Position numbers and translations under genes: made by a program. Positions 25,433-33,862 of a stretch of 64,000 nucleotides of DNA are shown one piece after another; within the stretch, counting starts at the first letter, position 1; each line of letters opens with the position of its first letter. The DNA comes from Aquabacter sp040049275 (GTDB lineage Bacteria > Pseudomonadota > Alphaproteobacteria > Rhizobiales > Xanthobacteraceae), in NCBI RefSeq assembly GCF_040049275.1, contig NZ_JBDZDT010000009.1, positions 1 to 64,000 on the forward strand, written 5' to 3'. Below the pieces are notes generated by a model. That model worked only from the letters and a program-made list of their open reading frames with translations. It had not been told where the DNA came from and did no database searches.

Positions 25433-26424
25433 CACGCGCCATGACGCCGCCCGTAAAGCGGCTCGATGCCACCGCCGACACCGTCCATTTCGGCTTCTAC
25501 GAGGCGCGCCTTGCGCCGGTGTTCGAGATCGAGCCGGGCGAGGAGATTATCATCGGCTCCGTCTCCGCCCACCCGGACGACGACGTGCCGCCCCACTGGC
25601 TGCCCAAGGGCATCGCAGAGATCCATGAGCGCGCATTGCGCGGCTCCGGCCCCCACATCCTCACCGGCCCCGTGGCGGTGCGCGGGGCGCGGCCGGGCGA
25701 CGTGCTGGTGGTGGACATCCTCGATATCCGCATCACCCAGCCCTACGGCTACAACATCGTCATGCCGCTGAAGGGCATGTTCCCCATGGAACAGCCCACC
25801 ACCCGCACCACCATCATGCCCATCGACCTTGAGACGGGGCTGGCGGAAGTGGTGCCCGGCATCAAGGTGCCCACCCGCCCCTTCTTCGGCCAGATGGCCG
25901 TCGCGCCGCCGCGCGAATGGGGCGTTCTCGACAGCCGCCCGCCGAACCGCCACGGCGGCAATCTCGACAATAAGGAGCTGATCAAGGGCACCCGCCTGCT
26001 GCTCCCCATCTGGAACGAGGGCGCCCTCTTCAGTGTCGGCGACGGGCATGCGGCCCAGGGCGACGGCGAGGTGAACCAGACCGCCCTGGAGACCAGCCTG
26101 GAGGGCCGTTTCCGGCTGTCGCTGCTGAAGGGCCTTCCCCTGGAATGGCCCATCGCCGTCTCGCCCACGCACCTCCTCACCCTGGCCTTCCATGAGGACC
26201 TGGACGATGCCGCGCGCATCGCCATGCGCAGCCTCATCGCCGTCATGGAGGAGTGCGGGCTCGCCTTCCACGACGCCTACCGCCTCGCCAGCATCGCCGC
26301 CGATCTGCACGTGACCCAGTTCGTGAACGGCAATCGCGGCATCCACGCGATGCTCCCCCTCGACATCGTCAACACCTTCCCGCGGAAGCCCAGCTTCCTG
26401 CCCGCACCCGGAGAATTGTCATGA
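25429..26424 (+). CDS. Acetamidase/formamidase family protein
   Basis: A 331-residue member of the FmdA_AmdA family, which hydrolyses formamide, acetamide and related small amides to ammonia and the acid. Typical stretches are GSVSAHPDDDVP, GPHILTGPVAVRGARPGDVLVVDI, PNRHGGNLDNKEL and FSVGDGHAAQGDGEV near residue 215. ATG 25429 overlaps the permease stop (ATGA); the stop overlaps the start of the binding protein in the same way. Placement inside a transporter operon suggests that it acts on the imported compound or on an amide released from it. Confidence 0.85.
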   Translation: MTRAMTPPVKRLDATADTVHFGFYEARLAPVFEIEPGEEIIIGSVSAHPDDDVPPHWLPKGIAEIHERALRGSGPHILTGPVAVRGARPGDVLVVDILDIRITQPYGYNIVMPLKGMFPMEQPTTRTTIMPIDLETGLAEVVPGIKVPTRPFFGQMAVAPPREWGVLDSRPPNRHGGNLDNKELIKGTRLLLPIWNEGALFSVGDGHAAQGDGEVNQTALETSLEGRFRLSLLKGLPLEWPIAVSPTHLLTLAFHEDLDDAARIAMRSLIAVMEECGLAFHDAYRLASIAADLHVTQFVNGNRGIHAMLPLDIVNTFPRKPSFLPAPGELS

Positions 26425-27512
26425 CCGTGGACCGGCGTTCCTTCCTGAAACTCGCCGGCGCCATGGGCGCGGGCTCCGCGCTTTCTTTCCCCATGCCCTC
26501 CGTGCTGCGCGCGGCGCCGCTGACCCCGGTGAAGATGACCCTGCCCTGGCTGCCGCTCGGTACGTTCAGCTATGCGTTCGTCGCCAAGAAGATGGGCTTC
26601 TGGGAGCAGCGCGGGCTCGACGTCACCATCGATCGCGGCTTCGGCTCCGGCAAGGTGTGCGTGCCGGTGGACCAGGGCCAGTACGAGTTCGGCATCATCG
26701 ACGTCGCCGTGATGATGAACTGCGCCGCGCGCGGGCTGGAGCTCACCGCCATCGCCGGCATCTGGCCGAAATGCCCCATCGGCATCTTCTCGCTGAAGGA
26801 ATACGGCCTCACCAAGCCGAAGGATTTGGAAGGCCAGACGGTGGCCTTCGACGTGGGCTCGGGCGACTTCCAGCTCTGGCCCGCCTTCGTGAAGGCCACC
26901 GGCATCGACGACAAGAAGGTCAACAAGGTGACAATGGACGCCGCCGCCCTCATCAAGGCGCTGGTGGAGAAGCAGGTGAAGGCCGAGGGCAACTTCTTCG
27001 GCTCCATCGCGCCGAGCCTCTGGGCCAACGGGCTGGAGATCAATTCCATCCTCTACGAGGATTACGGCATCAAGGCCTTCAGCAACGTGGTGACGGCGAA
27101 AACGTCCACGGTCCAGAAGAAGCCGGAGCTGTGCAAGGCGTTCGTGGACGGGATGATGGACGGGCTGAAATACGTCTATCTCAACCCCGAGAAGTCCGTG
27201 GATCTGCACCTGGAGAGCGTGAAAGAATTTCAGGGCGGCAGCGCCATCAACAAGAAGGTCATCGAATACGGCCAGGCGGTGAGCACCGCGCTCGGCCTCG
27301 TGCCTTCGGTGAAGGCCAACGGCCTTGGATACATGGACCCGGCCCTGATCCAGGCCACGGTCGACACGGTGAAGACCTACATGGACGTGAAGAACGTGCC
27401 CGCCACCGACACGCTCTTCACCAACAAGTTCGTGGGCTCGGTGAAGGTGGACGACACCGAGTGGGCGGCGCTCGAAGCGCGCTCGGAAAAGTTCATTCCG
27501 AAGAAGGCCTGA
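26421..27512 (+). CDS. ABC transporter substrate-binding protein (NMT1/SsuA-like) with Tat-type signal
   Basis: A 363-residue binding protein. ATG 26421 overlaps the amidase stop by 4 nt and opens onto RRSFLKLAGAMGAGSALSF, a twin-arginine signal. The mature part has the NMT1/THI5-like layout: PWLPLGTFSYAFVAKKMGFWEQRGLDV, GQYEFGIIDVA and KPKDLEGQTVAFDVGSGDFQ. Export through Tat would imply folding in the cytoplasm first. It partners with the ATPase and permease just upstream. The ligand is not identifiable. Confidence 0.85.
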   Translation: MTVDRRSFLKLAGAMGAGSALSFPMPSVLRAAPLTPVKMTLPWLPLGTFSYAFVAKKMGFWEQRGLDVTIDRGFGSGKVCVPVDQGQYEFGIIDVAVMMNCAARGLELTAIAGIWPKCPIGIFSLKEYGLTKPKDLEGQTVAFDVGSGDFQLWPAFVKATGIDDKKVNKVTMDAAALIKALVEKQVKAEGNFFGSIAPSLWANGLEINSILYEDYGIKAFSNVVTAKTSTVQKKPELCKAFVDGMMDGLKYVYLNPEKSVDLHLESVKEFQGGSAINKKVIEYGQAVSTALGLVPSVKANGLGYMDPALIQATVDTVKTYMDVKNVPATDTLFTNKFVGSVKVDDTEWAALEARSEKFIPKKA

Positions 27513-27516
27513 GGAC

Positions 27517-29874
27517 ATGGCGATGGCTGGGCTGGCGGAAGCCGGCGCGTCGGGGGTCGGCGCGTCGGTCCTGCGCAAGGAGGACGAGCGCTTCCTCACC
27601 GGGCGCGGGCAGTATGTGGCGGACTTTCGCCTGCACGGCATGCAGGAGGTGGCCTTCGTTCGCAGCCCTGTCGCCCATGCCCGGCTTCTCGGCGTGAACG
27701 TGCCGGAGGCGCTGCGCGGCAGCGTCTTCACGGCGTCCGACCTTGCCGGCGTGAAGCCCATCCGCGCCGCCACGGCCCTGCCCGGATTCAAGCATTCCTC
27801 CGAGCCCATCTTCGCCTCCGAGAAGATCCGCTATGTGGGCGAGATCGTCGCCATGTGCCTCGCCCGAACCCGCGCCGAGGCGGAGGACGTGGCAGCCAGC
27901 GTGACCCTCGATTTCGAGGAACTGCCCGCCGTCACCGACATGATCGCCGCCTGCCAGCCCGGCGTGCCGCTGGTGCACGAGGCGTGGGGCGACAACGTCT
28001 TCATCACCTTCTCCGAGGATGGCGACATCGATGCCGTCGCCGGCGAGGCGGCGATCAAAGTCACGCGCGACATCCGCACCGCGCGCCACTGCATGTTCCC
28101 CATGGAAGGGCGGGGCGTCGTTGCCTATGTGGACGCGAGGCTCGATTTCCTCACTCTCGTCTCCGCCACCCAGATGCCCCATGTGGTGCAGCACGGGCTC
28201 GCCGAATGCCTCGGCATTCCGGACGGCAAGGTGCGCATCATCTCGCCCGACGTGGGCGGCGGTTTTGGATACAAGGGTCTGCTGCTGCGCGAAGAGGTGG
28301 CCCTCGCCTGGCTCACGCGGCGCATCGGGCAGCCGGTGCGCTGGCTGGAGGATTGCCGCGAGCACCTCGTCGCCAACGCCAATTGCCGCGAGCACGCTTA
28401 TTCCATCACCGGCTATGCGGACAGGAGCGGCAAGCTGCTCGGCCTGGACTGCGTCGCCCATGTGGATGCCGGCGCCTATTCCGTCTATCCGACCTCATCG
28501 GCGCTCGAAGCCGCGCAGGTGGCGAACCTCCTGCCCGGCCCCTACGACCTTCCCGTCTATCGCTGCCGCTCCCATGCGGTGGCCACCAACAAGTGCCCGA
28601 TCCTGCCCTATCGCGGCGTGGCGCGGACCGGCGTTTGCCTCGCCATGGAAACCATCATGGACGCCATCGCCCATGAGGCGGGGCTGGAGCCCCACGAGGT
28701 GCGCATGCGCAATCTGGTGGGGCCGGAGCGCATGCCGTTCGAGAACGTGCTGAAGAAGCATTTCGACAGCGGCGACTATCCCGAATGCCTGCGCCAAGTG
28801 GTGGAGGCCATCGACGTGGCGGCCGTCCGCGTGCGGCAGAAAGCTGGCGAGAAGGATGGCCGGCGCGTCGGGGTGGGCATCGCCATCTTCTGCGAGCAGG
28901 GCGCCCACGGCACCTCCGTGCTTGCTTCCTGGGGCCGCCCCGTGGTGCCCGGCTATGAGCAGGCTACCGTGCGCCTCACCTCGGACGGCGACCTCGAAAT
29001 CCGGGTCGGCACCCATTCCCACGGCCAGGGCCACGAGACCACCTTCGCGCAGATCGCCCACGAAATCCTGGGCCTGCCATTCGAGCGCATCAAGGTGTTC
29101 CAGGGCGACACGCTGCTCGTGCCCTTCTCCACCGGCACCTGGGGCTCGCGCTCCATCGTCATGGGCGGCGGCGCGGTGGCGCAGGCATCGCGCGCGCTGG
29201 CGGAGCGCATTTCGCAGATCGGCGCGTGGCTGCTGCAATCCGATGCCGCCTCCGTCGAGGTGGCGGATGGCGCGGTGCGCGGCGGCGAGGCCAGCGTCTC
29301 GTTCGGAGAGGTGGCGCGGGCCTGGTATCTCCAGCCCCAGCAGCTCCCGCCCGGCGTGAACACGGCCGGCCTCGAAGTCACCGCCGGCTATCGCGCGGGA
29401 CGCGACAGCGGCACCTTCTCCTATGCCGCCCACGCGGCCATCATCGCCGTGGACCCGGAGACCGGGCTGGTGGAGATCCTCGATTATGTGGTGGTGGAGG
29501 ATGGCGGCGTCCTGGTGAACCCCATGATCGTGGACGGGCAGATCACCGGCGGCACGGCGCAGGGCATCGGCACAGGCCTGTTCGAGGCTATGCCCTTCGA
29601 CGTGCAGGGCCAGCCTTTGGCCTCGACCATGCTCGATTACATCCTGCCCGGCGCCACGGACGTACCCGACATCCGCATCCTCCACATGGAGACCCCCTCG
29701 CCCTATACGGAGTTCGGCGTGAAGGGCATCGGCGAGGGCGGCGCGGTGGCTCCGCCCGCCGCCATCGTCTCCGCGGTGAACGATGCGCTGCGCCCCCTGG
29801 GCGTTGAACTGAACCAGGTGCCGCTCACGCCGGACCTGATCCTCAACGCCATCCTCTCAGTGGGCCGCCCATGA
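27517..29874 (+). CDS. Molybdenum hydroxylase (xanthine dehydrogenase family) molybdopterin-binding large subunit, copy 1
   Basis: A 785-residue CoxL/XdhB-type subunit. The a/b hammerhead domain is at residues 20-130 and the Mo-cofactor-binding domain after it. DVGGGFGYKG lies near residue 247, ILPYRGVARTG near 362-372 where family members carry the active-site loop, GTHSHGQGHETTF near 500, and KGIGEGGAVAPPAAI with the conserved catalytic Glu near 732. The loop lacks the AYRCSFR Cys motif of form I CO dehydrogenase, so a hydroxylase of a heterocycle or aldehyde is more likely. It starts 4 bp after the binding protein; no signal peptide. Confidence 0.88.
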   Translation: MAMAGLAEAGASGVGASVLRKEDERFLTGRGQYVADFRLHGMQEVAFVRSPVAHARLLGVNVPEALRGSVFTASDLAGVKPIRAATALPGFKHSSEPIFASEKIRYVGEIVAMCLARTRAEAEDVAASVTLDFEELPAVTDMIAACQPGVPLVHEAWGDNVFITFSEDGDIDAVAGEAAIKVTRDIRTARHCMFPMEGRGVVAYVDARLDFLTLVSATQMPHVVQHGLAECLGIPDGKVRIISPDVGGGFGYKGLLLREEVALAWLTRRIGQPVRWLEDCREHLVANANCREHAYSITGYADRSGKLLGLDCVAHVDAGAYSVYPTSSALEAAQVANLLPGPYDLPVYRCRSHAVATNKCPILPYRGVARTGVCLAMETIMDAIAHEAGLEPHEVRMRNLVGPERMPFENVLKKHFDSGDYPECLRQVVEAIDVAAVRVRQKAGEKDGRRVGVGIAIFCEQGAHGTSVLASWGRPVVPGYEQATVRLTSDGDLEIRVGTHSHGQGHETTFAQIAHEILGLPFERIKVFQGDTLLVPFSTGTWGSRSIVMGGGAVAQASRALAERISQIGAWLLQSDAASVEVADGAVRGGEASVSFGEVARAWYLQPQQLPPGVNTAGLEVTAGYRAGRDSGTFSYAAHAAIIAVDPETGLVEILDYVVVEDGGVLVNPMIVDGQITGGTAQGIGTGLFEAMPFDVQGQPLASTMLDYILPGATDVPDIRILHMETPSPYTEFGVKGIGEGGAVAPPAAIVSAVNDALRPLGVELNQVPLTPDLILNAILSVGRP

Positions 29875-30689
29875 AGCCCGCGCCGTTCGATTATGTCCGC
29901 CCGCAGAGCGTGGCGGAGGCATCCGCCGCGCTGGCGGCAGAGGGTGGGGCGAAGCTCATTGCCGGCGGACAGTCGCTCGGGCCCATGCTCAATCTGCGCC
30001 TCGTCCAGCCGCGCCTGCTGGTGGACGTGGCAGGCCTCGACGCGCTCCACGCCCTCGAGGCGACGGCGGACGCGCTGCGCATTGGCGCCGGCATCACCGC
30101 TGCCAATATTGAGGACCAGCGCATCGACACAAGCGCGGTGCCGCTGCTCCAGAAGGTGGCCGCCGGCATTGCCTATCGCGCGGTGCGCAATCGCGGCACC
30201 ATGGGCGGCAGCCTCGCCCACGCCGATCCCGCCGCCGACTGGGTGAACCTCCTGCCCGCGCTCGATGCGCGCTACGAGCTGGCCGATGCGAAAGGCACCC
30301 GCACCGTGCCCGCGGCCGACTTCATGACCGCCGCGTTCGAGACGGTGCTTGCGCCTGATGAGGTGCTGCAAACCATCATCGTGCCCAAGCTCTCACGGTC
30401 CGCCCGCCACGGCTATTCCAAGATCTCACGCAAGACCGGCAAGTTCGCCATGGCCATCGGCATCGTGGTGTCCGACCCCGACCGCAACGTGTTCCGTGCC
30501 CTCATCGGCGCAACCCACGGCAAGCCCATCCTCATTCCCGACGCCCGCGAAATCTTCTCCCCTGCCATGACCCTTGATGAAACGCGCGCCGGCGCTCTCC
30601 TCTCCGAGCATGGCGTCGCCGAACCCGCCGCCCGCCAGCTCCATTTGACAGCATTGCGGCGCGCCGCTGCCGAGGCTTTCCAAACGTGA
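29871..30689 (+). CDS. Molybdenum hydroxylase FAD-binding (CoxM-like) subunit, copy 1
   Basis: A 272-residue FAD-binding subunit. Flavin-binding motifs are IAGGQSLGPMLNLRLVQP near residue 32, and AYRAVRNRGTMGGSLAHADPAADWV near residue 100, the classical TIGG-type motif of CoxM. The C-terminal CO_deh_flav_C domain is about residues 175-270. ATGA overlap with the large subunit upstream, GTGA overlap with the Fe-S subunit downstream. Transfers electrons to or from the 2Fe-2S subunit. Confidence 0.9.
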   Translation: MKPAPFDYVRPQSVAEASAALAAEGGAKLIAGGQSLGPMLNLRLVQPRLLVDVAGLDALHALEATADALRIGAGITAANIEDQRIDTSAVPLLQKVAAGIAYRAVRNRGTMGGSLAHADPAADWVNLLPALDARYELADAKGTRTVPAADFMTAAFETVLAPDEVLQTIIVPKLSRSARHGYSKISRKTGKFAMAIGIVVSDPDRNVFRALIGATHGKPILIPDAREIFSPAMTLDETRAGALLSEHGVAEPAARQLHLTALRRAAAEAFQT

Positions 30690-31852
30690 CCGATATCGCC
30701 CTTACCGTGAACGGGCGCGGCATCTCGGGCTCCGCCGAGCCGCGGACCCACCTCGCCGATTTCCTGCGCGACACGCTCAACCTCACCGGCACGCATCTGC
30801 GCTGCGAGCAGGGCGTGTGTGGCGCCTGCACCGTGCTCATCGACGGCGCCCCGGCCCGTTCCTGCATCAATTACGCCGTCGCCTGCCAGGGCGCCGAGGT
30901 GACCACCATCGAGGGCTTCGAGGCGGACGAGGTGATGGCCCGCCTGCGCGCCGCCTTCCACCAGGAGCACGCGCTGCAATGTGGCTTCTGCACGCCGGGC
31001 ATGCTGGTGACAGCCCGCGACATCGTCCTGCGCCTGCCGGACGCGGATGCGGCCCGGGTCAAGGTGGAGCTGGCCGGCAACCTCTGTCGCTGCACTGGCT
31101 ATGCCGGCATCGTCCGCGCCGTCTGCCGGGTGCTGGAGGAGCGCAAAGGCGCCGTTCCCGCGCCCCAGGGCCGCCTCGGGCCCGTGGGCGCGCGCAAGGC
31201 AGCCGGCGCGGGTATCCAGGCCGTGGCGGCTGTCGCAAAGGTCGCGCAAGCGAGCACGCCCACCACTGCCGATCTCGGCCTCGGCGGGCGGCCGCCCAAT
31301 CTTGAGACTTCCCTCGCCTTCACCGTCCGCCGCCCATTGGCGGAGGTGTGGGCGGTCCTGGACGACATCCCCCGCGTCGCCCGCTGCATGCCGGGCGCGG
31401 TGCTCGCTGCCCCGCCCGTGGACGGCCATGTGGAGGGCCGCGTCTCGGTGAAGGTCGGCCCCATCGCCACCAATTTCAGCGGCGCCGCGCGCATCATCCG
31501 CAACGATCCGGAGAAGCGCGGTATCCTTTATGGCGCCGGCCGCGACGGCCTGAGCGGGTCCACCGCGCGGGCGGAAATCACCTATGGGCTGTCGCCCGCG
31601 GGTGACGATGCCATCCGCATCGAGATTTCCCTGCGCGCGCTCCTCGCCGGCCCGCTCGCCCAGTTCGGCCGCAGCCAGATCGTGCAGGATCTGCTGGCGC
31701 GCCTCGCCGGCGAATTCGCCCGCCGCCTCGAATACACGCTGGAGCACGGCGAGGCGGATTCCAGCCCGCCGGAGACTGCGTTCCGGCCCTGGGCGCTCGT
31801 CACCGCTGTCATCGCTGAGAAATTCCGTTCGCTGTTCAGGAAGGCCCGCTGA
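30686..31852 (+). CDS. Molybdenum hydroxylase 2Fe-2S subunit fused to a CoxG-like SRPBCC domain, copy 1
   Basis: A 388-residue fusion starting at GTG 30686. Residues 1-160 are a complete CoxS-type subunit: plant-type 2Fe-2S ligands CEQGVCGACTVLIDGAPARSC (about 40-60), then CGFCTPGM and CRCTGY for the second cluster. A linker follows (about 160-205). Residues 205-350 are a CoxG/SRPBCC domain, with VWAVLDDIPRVARCMPGA and VKVGPIATNFSGAARI. The tail WALVTAVIAEKFRSLFRKAR is amphipathic and basic. In CO dehydrogenase systems CoxG is a separate membrane-associated protein; here it is joined to the electron-exit subunit. The paralogue at 51645-52829 has the same architecture. Confidence 0.88.
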   Translation: MTDIALTVNGRGISGSAEPRTHLADFLRDTLNLTGTHLRCEQGVCGACTVLIDGAPARSCINYAVACQGAEVTTIEGFEADEVMARLRAAFHQEHALQCGFCTPGMLVTARDIVLRLPDADAARVKVELAGNLCRCTGYAGIVRAVCRVLEERKGAVPAPQGRLGPVGARKAAGAGIQAVAAVAKVAQASTPTTADLGLGGRPPNLETSLAFTVRRPLAEVWAVLDDIPRVARCMPGAVLAAPPVDGHVEGRVSVKVGPIATNFSGAARIIRNDPEKRGILYGAGRDGLSGSTARAEITYGLSPAGDDAIRIEISLRALLAGPLAQFGRSQIVQDLLARLAGEFARRLEYTLEHGEADSSPPETAFRPWALVTAVIAEKFRSLFRKAR

Positions 31853-31867
31853 AGCGGGTGTGGTCCC

Positions 31868-32782
31868 ATGAAGATTGCCATTCCCGATCTCGTCTCTCCC
31901 TCCTATTTCCCCGCCGAAGCCGCCGTGGAGCTGGGCTGCTTCGCCGCCCATGGCGTCGACGCGCAGATCGAGCTGATCTCGCCCGTGGAGCGGGCCTATG
32001 AGGCCATGCGCGACGGCGCGGTGGACTTCGTCGCCGGCTCGGCCCATTCGGCGCTCTCCGCATTCCCGCGCTGGCGGGGCGCCAAGCTGCTCTGCGCGCA
32101 GTCGCAGGGCATGTACTGGTTTCTGGTCATGCGCGCGGATCTGGGCGCCACGCGCGGCGACCTCGACGTGGTGAAGGGCAAGCGCATCGGCGCGGCGCCC
32201 TGGGTGGGCATGGGCCTGAAGCGGCTGCTCACCCAGGCCGGCCTCGACCTCGCACGCGATAACATCACCATTGCGCCCACCCCCGGCTCGCTGGAGCCGC
32301 GCGTCAATTTCGGCCTCGCCGCCGTGCGCGCTTTGGAAGCAGGCGTGGTGGACGGCTTCTGGGCCAACGGCATGGGCGCGGAGATCGCCGTCACCAGCGG
32401 TGTAGGCACCGTGGTGCTGGACGTGCGGCGGGGCGACGGGCCGGCGGAGGCCTTCAACTACACCATGGCCACCGTGGCGACGACGGACCAGCTCATCGCG
32501 GAAAATCCTGAAGCCGCCGAGGCCGCCGTGCGCGCCATCGTGGATGCACAGAAGATCCTCACCGCCGACGTTTCCCGCGCGCGGGAGGTGGGCGAGACGC
32601 TGTTTCCCGAGGAGGCCGGCCGCATCGAGGAGCTGATCCGGCGTGACCTTCCCTTCTACCAGGCCGACCTTACGCCGGACTTCGTCACCGGCATGAATCG
32701 CTTCGCCCGCGACATCGGCATCCTCGACGTGGACGTGCCCTATTCGGCGGTGGTGGCGAAGGGCATGAGTGATCTGTGGTGA
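31868..32782 (+). CDS. Substrate-binding-protein-like (NMT1/THI5 fold) protein without signal peptide
   Basis: A 304-residue protein of the SsuA/NMT1-like periplasmic-binding fold: ISPVERAYEAMRDGAVDFVAGSAHSALSAF and VVKGKRIGAAPWVGMGLK. It begins directly with the first beta strand (MKIAIPDLVSPSYFP), and an in-frame TGA at 31850-31852 shuts off any upstream extension, so it cannot carry a signal peptide. It is presumably cytoplasmic. It lies 15 bp after the Fe-S/CoxG gene and ends the operon. Possible roles are a cytoplasmic ligand sensor, carrier or enzyme. It lacks the CCCFC motif of THI5 pyrimidine synthases. Confidence 0.8.
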   Translation: MKIAIPDLVSPSYFPAEAAVELGCFAAHGVDAQIELISPVERAYEAMRDGAVDFVAGSAHSALSAFPRWRGAKLLCAQSQGMYWFLVMRADLGATRGDLDVVKGKRIGAAPWVGMGLKRLLTQAGLDLARDNITIAPTPGSLEPRVNFGLAAVRALEAGVVDGFWANGMGAEIAVTSGVGTVVLDVRRGDGPAEAFNYTMATVATTDQLIAENPEAAEAAVRAIVDAQKILTADVSRAREVGETLFPEEAGRIEELIRRDLPFYQADLTPDFVTGMNRFARDIGILDVDVPYSAVVAKGMSDLW

Positions 32783-32790
32783 GGCGATGT

Positions 32791-32974
32791 ACTCCCTCGC
32801 CTGCGGGTAAGGGGGCGCAGTGCGCTTGGAGCTATCTTGTCATCCCCGGACTTGATCCTGGGATTTCCTGTCGTTCTTGCTGCGCCCGGTCCGGGAAGAG
32901 ATAGCCGGATCAAGTCCGGCCATGACAGCGGAGAGAGCCCCCTCCCTAACCCTCCCCCGCAAGCGGGAGAGGGG
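32791..32974. repeat. Composite repeat: family B palindrome inside a family A pair
   Basis: Outer arms CCCTCGCCTGCGGGTAAGGG (near 32794) and CCCTCCCCCGCAAGCGGGAG (near 32951) are family A. Between them a family B copy runs 32837-32930 (GTCATCCCCGGACTTGATCC to CCGGCCATGAC). It fills the gap between two convergent operons and probably serves as their terminator region. Confidence 0.7.
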
Positions 32975-32998
32975 ATAAGCAGCAAGTCGGCGCAGCCC

Positions 32999-33862
32999 TC
33001 AGATATACCGCTCCTTCTCGCCCCCGCTCTGATACCAGGGGCAGAACACCCGCTCGGCCAGCGAGACCAGATAGAACAGGCAGATGCCCAGCACCGCCAG
33101 CAGTGCCATGGCGCCGAACACGAGGGGCGTGTTCATGGTGGAGGAGAAGGTGAGGATCAGATAGCCGAGGCCCCGGTCCGAGCCCACGAACTCGCCCACC
33201 ACCGCGCCGATGAGCGCCAGCGACATGGCCACCTTCATGCCCGAGAAAAGATAGGGCATGGCGAACGGCAGGCGCACCTTCCAGAACACCTTGAGGCTCG
33301 GCGAATTGAACGAGCGAGACAGTTCCAGAAGCTCCTTCGGTACCGCCTCCATGCCCGCAGAGGTGTTGATGATGATGGGGAAGAAGGCGGTCATGGCCGC
33401 GATCAGCACCTTCGATTCCGTGCCATAGCCGATCCACACCAGCACGATGGGGGCGAGGGCTACCTTCGGCACCGACTGGAGCACCACGAGGATGGGATAG
33501 ACCACCTTGCGCGCCAGCGGCGAGAGCACGATGAGGATCGACAAGGGCACGCCCACCAGCACACCGAAGCTGAAGCCCATGAGCACCTCGAACGTGGTGG
33601 TCGCGACGTGGATCGGCAGCATGTCGCGCGCGCCCCACAGCGCGCTGACGATCTTGCTCGGCGCCGGCAGCAGCCATTGCGGCACCTTGCCGATGGTGCA
33701 GGCCAGCTCCCAGGTGGTGAGGAGGCAGGCGAACACCAGCACCGCGGCGAAGTTGCCCTGCAGAAAGCGCCTCAGCCGCGCATAAGGCACCTTATTCGGC
33801 GGCAATCTGCGCCCCGCCGGAGATAAGGGAACGGATTTCTTCAGCGTAGCGGCCGTATTCAT
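32999..33862 (-). CDS. ABC transporter permease, SsuC-type (operon with FMN monooxygenase)
   Basis: A 287-residue permease with about six membrane segments and EAA loop LSRSFNSPSLKVFWKVRLPFAMP near residue 185. The ATG at 33862 gives a 71-nt overlap with the ATPase gene; a GTG at 33790, 1 bp after the ATPase stop, would give a 263-residue protein and is a real alternative because the ATG has only a weak ribosome site. Last gene of the minus-strand operon that begins at 39104. Confidence 0.83.
   Translation of the reverse strand: MNTAATLKKSVPLSPAGRRLPPNKVPYARLRRFLQGNFAAVLVFACLLTTWELACTIGKVPQWLLPAPSKIVSALWGARDMLPIHVATTTFEVLMGFSFGVLVGVPLSILIVLSPLARKVVYPILVVLQSVPKVALAPIVLVWIGYGTESKVLIAAMTAFFPIIINTSAGMEAVPKELLELSRSFNSPSLKVFWKVRLPFAMPYLFSGMKVAMSLALIGAVVGEFVGSDRGLGYLILTFSSTMNTPLVFGAMALLAVLGICLFYLVSLAERVFCPWYQSGGEKERYI

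Noticed and set aside
27517..31852. CO dehydrogenase (coxMSL) interpretation of the molybdenum hydroxylase genes
   Set aside because: The large subunits have ILPYRGVARTG where form I CO dehydrogenase has the AYRCSFR Cys loop, and no coxDEF-type genes are adjacent.
31868..32782. THI5-type pyrimidine synthase
   Set aside because: The fold is related but the CCCFC motif of THI5 enzymes is absent.
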